The notes under the pieces were generated by a model. That model worked only from the letters and a program-made list of their open reading frames with translations. It was not told the DNA's origin and did not search any database. From assembly GCA_021647985.1 (NCBI GenBank), contig JAKITQ010000002.1, positions 1 to 64,000 on the forward strand: a stretch of 64,000 nt of DNA, read 5' to 3'. This DNA is from Flavobacteriaceae bacterium. GTDB taxonomy: Bacteria; Bacteroidota; Bacteroidia; Flavobacteriales; Flavobacteriaceae. Positions 21,077-30,947 of this stretch are shown one piece after another (position 1 is the stretch's first letter; each line of letters begins with the position of its first letter). The translations under genes and the position numbers were made by a program.

Positions 21077-22750
21077 ATGTGTGGAATTGTATGTGCGTTT
21101 GATTTAAAAGAAAAAGCAGAGGTTTTAAGACCTAAAATATTGGAAATGTCGAAAAAAATTCGTCATCGTGGTCCGGACTGGAGTGGAATTTATAGTAATA
21201 ATAAAGCGATTTTAGCTCATGAACGTTTGGCTATTGTTGATCCGGCATCAGGAAAACAACCATTATTTAGTGAGGATAAAAAATTAATATTGGCAGCAAA
21301 TGGTGAAATTTATAACCATCAAGAACTGCGAAAACAATTTGAAGGTAAATACAATTTTCAAACAGAATCTGATTGCGAAGTTATTTTGGCATTGTACCAA
21401 GAAAAAGGGGTTGGATTTATCGATGAAATGAATGGTATTTTTGGTTTTGCTATTTATGATGTAGAAAACGATACTTACTTTATTGCTCGCGACCATATGG
21501 GAATTATTCCTTTATACATAGGATGGGATCAGAATGGTACTTTTTATGTTGCTTCAGAATTAAAAGCCTTAGAAGGAGTTTGTACTAAAATTGAATTGTT
21601 CCCTCCAGGGCATTACCTTTCAAGTAAAGATGGTGAATTAACCAAATGGTATGTGAGAGATTGGGTAGATTATGAGGCGGTAAAAGAGAATCAAACCAGT
21701 ATTGATGAATTACATGATGCTTTAGAAGCAGCAGTGCATCGCCAATTAATGAGTGATGTACCTTATGGTGTTTTACTCTCGGGTGGATTAGATTCATCCG
21801 TTACATCTGCAATAGCAAAAAAATATGCCGAAAAAAGAATAGAGTCAGGCGATACGCAAGACGCATGGTGGCCACAATTACATTCATTTTCAGTAGGATT
21901 AGAGGGTTCTCCAGATTTGGCTGCGGCACAATTGGTTGCCGATCATATCGGAACAATACATCATGAAATTAAATTCACTATTCAAGAAGGGTTGGATGCT
22001 ATAAAAGATGTGATATACAATTTAGAAACCTATGATGTTACAACAATTAGAGCTTCTACACCTATGTATTTAATGGCAAGGGTTATTAAGTCAATGGGTG
22101 TTAAAATGGTACTTTCTGGTGAAGGAGCAGATGAATTATTTGGAGGGTATTTATATTTTCACAAGGCTCCAGATGCTGAAGAATTTCATAAAGAAACCGT
22201 ACGTAAATTAGAAAAATTGCACATGTATGATTGTTTAAGAGCAAACAAATCTTTGGCTGCATGGGGTATTGAGGGGCGTGTACCATTTTTAGATAAAGAG
22301 TTTATAGATGTTGCTATGCGCATCAACCCACAAGACAAAATGATCAATGGAGAACGAATGGAAAAATGGGTAATTAGAAAAGCATTTGAGAGTTATTTAC
22401 CTGAAAGTGTTGCTTGGAGACAAAAAGAACAATTTTCTGATGGAGTAGGTTACTCTTGGATCGATACATTAAAAGAAGTAGTTGCCGAGGCAGTTAGTGA
22501 TGAACAATTGGCAAATGCTAAATATAAATTTCCTATTCAAACACCAACCAGTAAGGAGGAATTTTATTATCGTTCTATTTTTGAAAGTCATTTTCCATCA
22601 GATACAGCAGCACTTTGTGTACCTCAGGAAGCATCTGTTGCTTGTAGCACCAAAATAGCATTGGAGTGGGATGTGAGTTTTAAAAACATGAATGACCCAT
22701 CGGGTAGGGCAGTAGCTAGTGTTCATGATGATGCTTATAAAATAAAATAA
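21077..22750 (+). CDS. asnB: Asparagine synthase B (glutamine-hydrolysing)
   Basis: MCGIVC N-terminal nucleophile; HRGPDWSG; LLSGGLDSSVTSA; SGEGADELFGGY. Confidence 0.97.
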   Translation: MCGIVCAFDLKEKAEVLRPKILEMSKKIRHRGPDWSGIYSNNKAILAHERLAIVDPASGKQPLFSEDKKLILAANGEIYNHQELRKQFEGKYNFQTESDCEVILALYQEKGVGFIDEMNGIFGFAIYDVENDTYFIARDHMGIIPLYIGWDQNGTFYVASELKALEGVCTKIELFPPGHYLSSKDGELTKWYVRDWVDYEAVKENQTSIDELHDALEAAVHRQLMSDVPYGVLLSGGLDSSVTSAIAKKYAEKRIESGDTQDAWWPQLHSFSVGLEGSPDLAAAQLVADHIGTIHHEIKFTIQEGLDAIKDVIYNLETYDVTTIRASTPMYLMARVIKSMGVKMVLSGEGADELFGGYLYFHKAPDAEEFHKETVRKLEKLHMYDCLRANKSLAAWGIEGRVPFLDKEFIDVAMRINPQDKMINGERMEKWVIRKAFESYLPESVAWRQKEQFSDGVGYSWIDTLKEVVAEAVSDEQLANAKYKFPIQTPTSKEEFYYRSIFESHFPSDTAALCVPQEASVACSTKIALEWDVSFKNMNDPSGRAVASVHDDAYKIK

Positions 22751-22826
22751 AATTACTTTATCTTAATTATTATAAGTTGTTGACCGATAAACCTTTTTAT
22801 TATTATCTTAGTAATGTAGAAGATTA

Positions 22827-23645
22827 ATGCTATTTTTGAACAACAACTATTTTAAGAGAATAAATGCCTTTTATTTGTGCTTCAATAAAATAATTTATAT
22901 AGTGAAATATAAATACTACTTTTTATCAATTATTAAAAAATTATGGGCTGCAGTAACTGATCTTATTCCAATTATTATAGTAGTAGTTTTTTTTCAAACA
23001 GTTGTTATAAGGCAGCCTTTTCCTCAAATAGGTGAAGTTATTTTTGGAATATTATTTGTCATCGTTGGTTTGATGCTCTTTATTGAGGGATTAGAAATGG
23101 GATTATTTCCAATAGGAGAATCGATGGCTTATGCTTTGGCAAAAAAAGGAAGTCTATTTTGGTTAATGGTTTTTTCTTTTTTACTTGGGTTTTCAACAAC
23201 AATTGCCGAACCTGCATTAATTGCGGTGGCAAAAGAGGCCTCGATAATATCATCTGGTGCTGGCTTAATTGAAAATAATCAAGAAACTATGGATACTTAT
23301 GCAATGGGCTTACGACTAACAGTTGCTTTTTCAGTAGGTCTAGCCATTGTGATTGGTGTTTTGCGTATTTTAAAAGGATGGCCTTTGCATTTTTTAATTA
23401 TTGGAGGTTACGTATTGGTTATGTTAATGACGATGATAGCACCAGAGGCAATTATTGGGTTGGCTTATGACGCTGGCGGTGTTACTACTTCAACTATTAC
23501 AGTTCCGTTAGTAACAGCATTAGGTGTGGGGTTAGCAACTGTAATAAAAGGTAGAAGCCCATTACTTGATGGCTTTGGTCTAATTGCTTTTGCATCACTT
23601 TTGCCAATGATATTTGTTATGGCTTATGGCTTGTTTTGGTTTTAA
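22827..23645 (+). CDS. DUF1538 membrane protein, first of a tandem pair; true start likely GTG 22902
   Basis: GFSTTIAEPALIAVA, LAYDAGGVTTSTITVPLVTALGVGLA motifs; homologous to the next ORF. Confidence 0.85.
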   Translation: MLFLNNNYFKRINAFYLCFNKIIYIVKYKYYFLSIIKKLWAAVTDLIPIIIVVVFFQTVVIRQPFPQIGEVIFGILFVIVGLMLFIEGLEMGLFPIGESMAYALAKKGSLFWLMVFSFLLGFSTTIAEPALIAVAKEASIISSGAGLIENNQETMDTYAMGLRLTVAFSVGLAIVIGVLRILKGWPLHFLIIGGYVLVMLMTMIAPEAIIGLAYDAGGVTTSTITVPLVTALGVGLATVIKGRSPLLDGFGLIAFASLLPMIFVMAYGLFWF

Positions 23646-23657
23646 TAAATTAAAAAG

Positions 23658-24425
23658 ATGATTGATTATATTACAGATTTTGCTTTGGTTTTATTTTATA
23701 CCATACGTGATGTTTTACCGATTATTGTTTTAATAGTTTTCTTTCAACTTGTAGTTTTAAAACAACCTATTCCTCATTTAAAAAGAATGGTAATTGGAGG
23801 TATTTATGTGGTATTAGGTCTTGCATTATTTTTGATGGGATTAGAAAAAGCACTTTTTCCTGTCGGAAAAATAATGGCAAGCCAATTGTCGGATCCATCA
23901 TTTATAGGAGTAAGTGGAGCAGATTTAACTAATTGGAGATCTTATTACTGGATATATATATTTTCGGCATTAATTGGTTTCTCTACCACAATAGCAGAAC
24001 CTTCTCTTATAGCAGTTGCAATAAAAGCTGATGAAGTTTCTGGTGGAACTATAAACCCTTGGGGTCTTCGAATTACTGTAGCAGTTGGGGTTGCATTTGC
24101 ACTCGCGCTAGGTACATTTCGTATTGTAAGTGGTACACCTTTGTATATTTACATTATGGTAGGTTATATTATTGTAATTATTCAAACATTTTTTGCACCA
24201 AAAGAGCTTATTGCGTTAGCATACGATTCGGGTGGAGTTACTACTTCAACTGTAACTGTACCAATTGTAGCAGCACTTGGTTTAGGGTTGTCGAGTGCCG
24301 TACCTGGAAGAAACCCTGCTATTGATGGTTTTGGATTAATAGCTTTTGCAAGCTTATTTCCAATTATTGCGGTATTGGGATACGCACAATTTATAAGTAT
24401 GAAAAAACGATTTATTAAGAATTAA
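23658..24425 (+). CDS. DUF1538 membrane protein, second of the pair
   Basis: GFSTTIAEPSLIAVA, LAYDSGGVTTSTVTVPIVAALGLGLS; aligns with preceding ORF. Confidence 0.88.
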   Translation: MIDYITDFALVLFYTIRDVLPIIVLIVFFQLVVLKQPIPHLKRMVIGGIYVVLGLALFLMGLEKALFPVGKIMASQLSDPSFIGVSGADLTNWRSYYWIYIFSALIGFSTTIAEPSLIAVAIKADEVSGGTINPWGLRITVAVGVAFALALGTFRIVSGTPLYIYIMVGYIIVIIQTFFAPKELIALAYDSGGVTTSTVTVPIVAALGLGLSSAVPGRNPAIDGFGLIAFASLFPIIAVLGYAQFISMKKRFIKN

Positions 24426-24436
24426 AATAAAGAAAA

Positions 24437-24784
24437 ATGCAATTTAAATTAATTATTACTTTTGTAAAACCGAACATTAGTGACAAGGTAGTTGATGCAA
24501 TGAAAGAAGCAGGAGCTACTGGAGCTACGATAATACCTGCTAGGGGAACAGGAATACACGAAGCAAAGTCCTTTTTTGGACTTTCTATTGAAAATCATAC
24601 AGAAATTATTTTATTTCTTGTAGAAGAACATGTTGTTGAAAAACTCATGAAGGTAATTTCTAAAGCAGGTAAATTTGATGAACCAGGAACGGGTATTGCT
24701 ATTGTTTTACCTATTGAACACGTAGCCGGATTAGAAAGTCAAATGAAAAAATTTAAAGATCAGGCACGTGATGAATATTTTTAA
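24437..24784 (+). CDS. PII-like nitrogen-regulatory-type protein
   Basis: KLIITFVKPNISDKVVDAMKEAGATGATIIPARGTG and FDEPGTGIAIVLPIEHVAGL; ferredoxin-like PII layout. Confidence 0.85.
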   Translation: MQFKLIITFVKPNISDKVVDAMKEAGATGATIIPARGTGIHEAKSFFGLSIENHTEIILFLVEEHVVEKLMKVISKAGKFDEPGTGIAIVLPIEHVAGLESQMKKFKDQARDEYF

Positions 24785-24886
24785 TATATCAATTGTTGCT
24801 TTTTGATTTACAAATGAGAAGTCAAAGAAGCATATTTATAGATGAAATCATAGAAAAACTAAATTACAATTTGAAAAAACATAAAA

Positions 24887-25288
24887 ATGAATAGAAATAA
24901 AAATTTTCAAAGTGCAAAAAGTGTAATGACTAAAAGAATAATTTTGGTTGATGGGATGGCTACTGCCAAAGAAGCTGTTGAAATTATGCGAGATGAAAAA
25001 GTAGATTCGCTTATTGTAAAAAAACGAAACGATCAAGATGCCTATGGAATAGTAAATGTTCACGACTTTATTAAAGGTGTAATTTTACTCGACAAAAGAT
25101 CAGAAGAAGTAAATGTTTTTGAAATAATGACAAAGCCTGTAGTAAGCGTTCCAGCAAGTATGGATGTTCGTTATGTAGCTAGTTTATTGACAAATGTAGG
25201 CATAAGAATGGCTCCTGTTGAGGAAAATGGTGAATATATTGGAATGATTTCACTTTCGGATTTGGTTTTAGAAAATCTGCTTTTTTAA
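24887..25288 (+). CDS. CBS-domain pair protein
   Basis: Two CBS repeats: AKSVMTKRIILVDGMATAKEAVEIM ... FEIMTKPVVSVPASMDVRYVASLL. Confidence 0.87.
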   Translation: MNRNKNFQSAKSVMTKRIILVDGMATAKEAVEIMRDEKVDSLIVKKRNDQDAYGIVNVHDFIKGVILLDKRSEEVNVFEIMTKPVVSVPASMDVRYVASLLTNVGIRMAPVEENGEYIGMISLSDLVLENLLF

Positions 25289-25391
25289 AAAATAAACAGT
25301 TTTAATCAATTTAATTCAAATTTTAAATTTGCTAAATAATATATTAGCCTACTTGAAGGTCACCCTAAAATGGATGCAATTTTTTTTGTAA

Positions 25392-27650
25392 ATGTTTGAA
25401 AAAGAAAACTATTTAAGATTAAAATTTTTATTATTTCTCGTACTTTCAATAGGGCAATGGGTTGTAGCACAATCGGTTACTGGAGTTATTTATGATGGTT
25501 TGAACAAGCTGCCACTAGAAGGTGTGCATATTATTACTGAAGGTAATAAATATGGTTCTTTTAGTAATGCGACGGGTTTTTTTACAATGGAAATTAAAAA
25601 GAATAACATGCTTGTTATTTCACATGTTGGATACACTACTATTAAGTATGCAGTAAAACAAAATAATCATGATATTGTAATTTATTTAAACCCTTTGGTT
25701 AATGAATTGCAGGATATTGAGATTAGTATTACTAAGAACAAGCTTTCTAATTTTTCTCAATCTGCTTCCATTTCTTCTATTTCAGGAAGGGAAATACAAA
25801 ATAATATTTCAAGATCTATGGCAGAATCTATGATTACTGTACCAGGTGTTTGGATGCAAAAAACCAACCATGGTGGAGGGTCCCCTTTTGTTCGAGGTCT
25901 TACAGGAAATTATGTTTTGATTCTAGTAGACGGCATTCGCATGAATAACAGCACTTTTAGGTATGGCCCAAATCAGTATTTCAATACTATATCTCCTTTT
26001 TCTGTTGCTTCTGTTGAAGTACTTAGAGGAGCAGGGTCTACATTATATGGGTCTGATGCCATAGGTGGAACGATAAATATCAATACCATCAACCCTTCCT
26101 TAGAAAAGGATAAAAAAATATATGGAAGTGTTGGAGGGCAAATGATGAGTCATAATATGGAATATTCTGGAATTTTTGAACTTGGTGGGAATATGAATAA
26201 TTTTTCTATTATCAGTAGAGGTAGTATTCGAGCATTTGGAGATAATTATGCCGGTGAGGGAATTGGGCGTCAGTTCCCTTCAGGCTATGATGAAAAAGAC
26301 TTTATGTTTAAAGGATCTTGGTTGTTTAAAAATAATAGTAAACTTACAGCCAGTTACCAATGGCTTAGACAAGATGAGGTGCCTCGTTATGATCAAGTGG
26401 CTCAAAAAAATTATGAATATTATAATTTTACTTTACAACAAAGGCAATTGGCATATCTTAAATTTGAAAAGAAATGGAAAAATTCCGCTATAGAAAAAAT
26501 TCAGTTAACCTACGCATTTCAGCAATCTAATGAAGAAAGAGATACCAAGAAAAACGATGATGTCATCCATAAAAATGAAAGAGATGACGTGGCAACTCAT
26601 GGCTTGACAACACAATTAGATGCTACTATTTTTGGTAATATTGCCATGACCTCGGGCATTGATTTTTATTATGATTTTATCAATAGTTCAAGAAAGCTTG
26701 AAAATACAGAAACAGGTGAATCCGTTGTGTTTGCAAGAGGTTTATATCCTGATGGTTCAAGTGCTATAACTACAGGTATTTATAATTCGTATTTGTACAA
26801 GAAAGAGCAATGGATTTTTCAATTGGGGTGGCGATATAATTACTCGTTGAATAAGGCCGAAGATGCGATTTTTGGAGATTTAAATCAATCGAATTCTTCT
26901 TTGGTTTGGAATGCAAGTGTAAACTATAAAATCAATAAAAACCGAATTTATATATCTGCAAATTCTGCGTTTAGAGCCCCCAATATCAATGATATAAGTT
27001 CTTTAGGTGATTTTGACTTTGGACTTGAAGTTCCAGCAACAAATTTAAAGGCTGAAACCTCCAATAATTTTGAAATTGGTTATAAATACAAGGGGCATAT
27101 TGTACAATTTAACTCGGCTGTTTTTTACACTAAAATTGATAATTTAATTGATAGGGTTCCAGCAACATTTAATGGAGATCCCATTTTTGAAGGCGATGAT
27201 ATTTATAAAAAAGAAAATGTAGGTATGGCAGTTGTAAAAGGTGTAGAGTTGGATATGCAAACTGAGCTTTCTTCAGTATATTCTTTGCGCGGAAGTTTAA
27301 CCTATACCTATGGTAAAAATATCACTAAAGATGAGCCTTTTAGGAGAATACCACCTTTATTTGTAGACCTTTCTTTAAAGTATGACAATAAAAAATATTT
27401 TGTTATTGTACAAGCTTTAACTGCTGGTATGCAAGACAGGTTATCTTCTGGTGATATTGATGATCACAGAATTCCCGATGGTGGTACACCAGGGTGGTTT
27501 GTTACAAATATAAAAACAGGTGTGGTATTAAAAAGTTTGAATATTAACTTGGCACTGAATAATATTTTTAACGAAGCCTATCGTGTTCACGGATCGGGAA
27601 TAGATGGTTTAGGAAGGCATATTGCGGCTTCAGTTCGATATCAATTTTAA
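25392..27650 (+). CDS. TonB-dependent receptor with N-terminal carboxypeptidase-like domain
   Basis: VTGVIYDGLNKLPLEGVHI, plug domain VPGVWMQ...RGLTGNYVLILVDGIRMNN, C-terminal aromatic barrel end AASVRYQF. Confidence 0.93.
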   Translation: MFEKENYLRLKFLLFLVLSIGQWVVAQSVTGVIYDGLNKLPLEGVHIITEGNKYGSFSNATGFFTMEIKKNNMLVISHVGYTTIKYAVKQNNHDIVIYLNPLVNELQDIEISITKNKLSNFSQSASISSISGREIQNNISRSMAESMITVPGVWMQKTNHGGGSPFVRGLTGNYVLILVDGIRMNNSTFRYGPNQYFNTISPFSVASVEVLRGAGSTLYGSDAIGGTININTINPSLEKDKKIYGSVGGQMMSHNMEYSGIFELGGNMNNFSIISRGSIRAFGDNYAGEGIGRQFPSGYDEKDFMFKGSWLFKNNSKLTASYQWLRQDEVPRYDQVAQKNYEYYNFTLQQRQLAYLKFEKKWKNSAIEKIQLTYAFQQSNEERDTKKNDDVIHKNERDDVATHGLTTQLDATIFGNIAMTSGIDFYYDFINSSRKLENTETGESVVFARGLYPDGSSAITTGIYNSYLYKKEQWIFQLGWRYNYSLNKAEDAIFGDLNQSNSSLVWNASVNYKINKNRIYISANSAFRAPNINDISSLGDFDFGLEVPATNLKAETSNNFEIGYKYKGHIVQFNSAVFYTKIDNLIDRVPATFNGDPIFEGDDIYKKENVGMAVVKGVELDMQTELSSVYSLRGSLTYTYGKNITKDEPFRRIPPLFVDLSLKYDNKKYFVIVQALTAGMQDRLSSGDIDDHRIPDGGTPGWFVTNIKTGVVLKSLNINLALNNIFNEAYRVHGSGIDGLGRHIAASVRYQF

Positions 27651-27658
27651 ATAGTTTA

Positions 27659-29593
27659 CTATGGAAATAGAATTTCAATAACCTTTTTATTTTCATTTGC
27701 AGTTTGTTGCTTCGCATCATTACCATACATTAGATCTAATTTACTTTGATAAGTTTCTGTAATATTTCGCCGAACCATTTTTAAAGTAGAATTGATCATT
27801 TTATTTTCTTCTGAAAAATCTTCTTTAATTATTTGAAAGGATGATGGAATCCATTTGGGTGGAAATTTATTTTTAAATTCAGGTTGATGACTAAATAAAT
27901 TTAATTCTGTTTTAATTTTGTTCAGAATTTCATCACCAGATTGTACAGCTTTACTTTGAATCCATGTTGAAACAATTGATTTATTTAAAGTAATTAGCGC
28001 CGACGTATATTTTTTATGATCATTATAAATCATAATTTGATGAATAAAAGAGGAGCTATTTACTATAGCTTCTTCAATTTCTTCTGGAGAATATTTTTCA
28101 CCATCTTCCGATATTAATAAGGCTTTTTCACGACCTACAACTACTAAAAAATCATCTTGATCCATAAACCCTATGTCGCCTGTATGCAGCCAGCCGTTTT
28201 TTAAGGTTTCTGCGGTAGCTTCCGGATTTTTGTAATAGCCTTTCATTACATTGTCACCTTGAATAACAATTTCACCTTTTTCACCTTTAGGTAGTTCTTG
28301 TCCATTATCATCGTAAATTTTAATGGTAATATTTCCTAAAACCTTGCCTGAAGTACCCATTTTATAATGAAATGGAGTGTTGGTTGAAATAATTGGAGTT
28401 GCTTCTGTTAAACCATAACCCTGATATACCGGTACACCAATGGCACTGTAAAATTGTTGCTGTTTGATATCTAACAAGGCACCGCCACCAACAAAAAATT
28501 CAATATTATTTCCCCAAATCAAACGTAGTTTTTTAAAAATTAGCACATCTGCGAGCGCGTAATTAAAATAGGTTGCAATTTGTGTAAGGATGCCAGGTTT
28601 AGAAAAACCATCACCGTTTCTAAGAATTCCAGCTTGAATGCCACGGTTAAAAATACCTGAAATAAATGATCCCTTGGCTTGAATACCCTCTTTTATTTTT
28701 TGTATAAAATTGCTTGTAAGTGCCGGAACAGTTAAAAGAAAATTTGAATTGGCCTCTACCAAATTGATTGGAATATTTTTAAGCGCATTCATGCCTCCTC
28801 CCCTTGCATCGACAAAATGGAGTGAAAGACCCTTTACCATTGCCGTATAGATTCCAACAGTATGAGCAAACGAATGATCGGTTGGTAAAATAATTAAAGT
28901 GGAAATAAACTCTTTAATTTGAAACGTTTTTACTGCTTCATGACTGTTTGAGTAATAATTTAAATGGGTTAACATAATCCCTTTTGGGTTGCCTGTAGTA
29001 CCCGAAGTATAAGAAATAGTAACAACATCATCTTCTTTTATCTCTCGCTCTATTTTTTCAATCATTGGAAGATTTTGTTTTAATTTTTCTTGCCCCAATT
29101 TGTATAATGCCTCAATATAAATTAACCTATTTTCATCAAAGTTGTATTTTGTACATAAAGCAATTATTTTTTTAGATGACTTGTCTAATATTATGAATTT
29201 TAAGTTTTTATCATTATAATAAGCAACTTGACTGATTACTTTTTCTAAGGTGTTTTCAGAAATGACAAATACAGAGCTATCTGAATGATTGATTCTAGTG
29301 GTTATTTCTTCAGGTAATAATTTTATGGAAAGTGGTACAGAAATTCCTCCTGCATAAAGCAAGGCCAATTCAGCAATAATCCAATCGTTTTTTGCTTCCG
29401 ATAAAATGGCAATTTTATCTTCATATTTAAGTCCTAATTCTATCAAGGAAGATGCCAGTAGTATTGCTTTTTCTTTGGCTTCACTAAAGGTTACGCGTAC
29501 CCAGCCATTATCGCCTTTTTGACTTAAATAAGGATAGTTTGCATATTTTACGGCTGCTTTGTCAAGCATTTTAAAAACAGTTCTTTTATGCAT
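27659..29593 (-). CDS. AMP-dependent synthetase / long-chain acyl-CoA ligase
   Basis: ISYTSGTTGNPKGIMLTH, YGLTEATPII, GWLHTGDIGFMD. Confidence 0.94.
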   Translation of the reverse strand: MHKRTVFKMLDKAAVKYANYPYLSQKGDNGWVRVTFSEAKEKAILLASSLIELGLKYEDKIAILSEAKNDWIIAELALLYAGGISVPLSIKLLPEEITTRINHSDSSVFVISENTLEKVISQVAYYNDKNLKFIILDKSSKKIIALCTKYNFDENRLIYIEALYKLGQEKLKQNLPMIEKIEREIKEDDVVTISYTSGTTGNPKGIMLTHLNYYSNSHEAVKTFQIKEFISTLIILPTDHSFAHTVGIYTAMVKGLSLHFVDARGGGMNALKNIPINLVEANSNFLLTVPALTSNFIQKIKEGIQAKGSFISGIFNRGIQAGILRNGDGFSKPGILTQIATYFNYALADVLIFKKLRLIWGNNIEFFVGGGALLDIKQQQFYSAIGVPVYQGYGLTEATPIISTNTPFHYKMGTSGKVLGNITIKIYDDNGQELPKGEKGEIVIQGDNVMKGYYKNPEATAETLKNGWLHTGDIGFMDQDDFLVVVGREKALLISEDGEKYSPEEIEEAIVNSSSFIHQIMIYNDHKKYTSALITLNKSIVSTWIQSKAVQSGDEILNKIKTELNLFSHQPEFKNKFPPKWIPSSFQIIKEDFSEENKMINSTLKMVRRNITETYQSKLDLMYGNDAKQQTANENKKVIEILFP

Positions 29594-29614
29594 TATTTTA
29601 TAAGGATTTTAATT

Positions 29615-30730
29615 TTAACGAAACAAGATACAAACAGGACTAGGAGCATCAATTTGGTCTACAAATTCCAATAGCCCAGTTGCTTTATCGCGTTTAAATG
29701 AAATAATATTATTGGTTTTTTGATTTGCAACAATTAAAAAATCACCATAAGGTGAAAGAGAAAAATTTCGTGGTCCGTCTCCTAAACTAGATTCATTTTT
29801 TATTAATTCTAAGGATCCATTTTTATTATCCACTTTAAATATAGCAATGCTATTATGGCCTCGGTTAGATGCATAAAGAAATTTTCCATCAGGGGAAATA
29901 TGTATATCAGCACAAGTATTAGGGTCGGTATAACCTTTTGGTAGTGTTGAAATAGACTTGTATTTAACATATTTACCATCCTTATTTTTTTGTACCAAAG
30001 TAACAGTACAAGATAATTCATTAACAACATAAATCCATTTATTGTTAGGGTGAAAAGTGAGGTGACGAGGGCCATCACCAGGTTGCATAGATAATTTATT
30101 CGGTTTAGAGGGTATCAATTTTTGTTCGGTGGTATTTAATTTTGAAATCCATAATTCGTCTGTTCCTAGGTCGACTGATATAACATCATCATTATAGAAC
30201 CAAGAAGAATGCGCATGGGGCGACTTTTGTCTTTCTGTTTTCCCCTTTCCTGTATGTTGCTGCAAATCTAAAATATTAGATAATTCTCCACTATTATTTA
30301 ATCTATGTAAGCTAACATTTCCACTGGAGTAATTTGCAGTTAAAACAAAACCTTGTTTGTTAGTAGAAATAAAACAAGGGTTGGCGCCACCTGATGATCG
30401 CTTGTTAATTAATTGAAGACTATCTCCATCTATTAAATAAGATAATACAAGGCCAAAACCTCTATGAGAATCAATTTCACCCACTGCAACAAGATATTTT
30501 TTATCATGGCTCAATGCTAGGAATGATGGGTTTTTAGATTTTACAGCGAGGCCAATTTTACGTAAAGTACCATCTTTATTTAGGGCGTATTTGTAAATCC
30601 CTTCGCTATCACCTTTTGTATAGGTTCCAACATAAAAAGAGTAGTTTTCATTTGTTTTTTGCTTATTTTCTTTTTGAGCTTGACAATGCATAGTTAATAT
30701 AACAAAGGTTAGTATTACAATTAATTTCAT
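29615..30730 (-). CDS. Lactonase family (6-phosphogluconolactonase-like beta-propeller), secreted
   Basis: YVGTYTKGDSEGIYKY, GPRHLTFHPNNKWIYVVNEL, DGKFLYASNRGHNSI. Confidence 0.9.
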   Translation of the reverse strand: MKLIVILTFVILTMHCQAQKENKQKTNENYSFYVGTYTKGDSEGIYKYALNKDGTLRKIGLAVKSKNPSFLALSHDKKYLVAVGEIDSHRGFGLVLSYLIDGDSLQLINKRSSGGANPCFISTNKQGFVLTANYSSGNVSLHRLNNSGELSNILDLQQHTGKGKTERQKSPHAHSSWFYNDDVISVDLGTDELWISKLNTTEQKLIPSKPNKLSMQPGDGPRHLTFHPNNKWIYVVNELSCTVTLVQKNKDGKYVKYKSISTLPKGYTDPNTCADIHISPDGKFLYASNRGHNSIAIFKVDNKNGSLELIKNESSLGDGPRNFSLSPYGDFLIVANQKTNNIISFKRDKATGLLEFVDQIDAPSPVCILFR

Positions 30731-30743
30731 ATAAAATATTTAT

Positions 30744-30944
30744 TTACTGGTTAATGTTTTTTACGCGACCTACTTCTCCGTTTTCTAATTGTACTTTAAT
30801 ACCATGAGGGTGATTGGGTGATTTTGTAAATATTCTTTTTACAAATCCCTCAGTTAAATTCCCAGAGCGCTGATCCTTCTTTAAAACAATCTCTACATGA
30901 ATACCGATTTGAATATTTTTTCTATTTCTTCCGTCTGTATTCAT
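30744..30944 (-). CDS. YwbE family protein
   Basis: 66 aa; VEIVLKKDQRSGNLTEGFVKRIFTKSPNHPHGIKVQLENGEVGRVK. Confidence 0.85.
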   Translation of the reverse strand: MNTDGRNRKNIQIGIHVEIVLKKDQRSGNLTEGFVKRIFTKSPNHPHGIKVQLENGEVGRVKNINQ

Positions 30945-30947
30945 ATT

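Noticed and set aside
24059-24325. 88-aa plus-strand ORF, Cys/Tyr/Asn-rich
   Set aside because: Alternate frame within the second DUF1538 gene; composition typical of out-of-frame translation.
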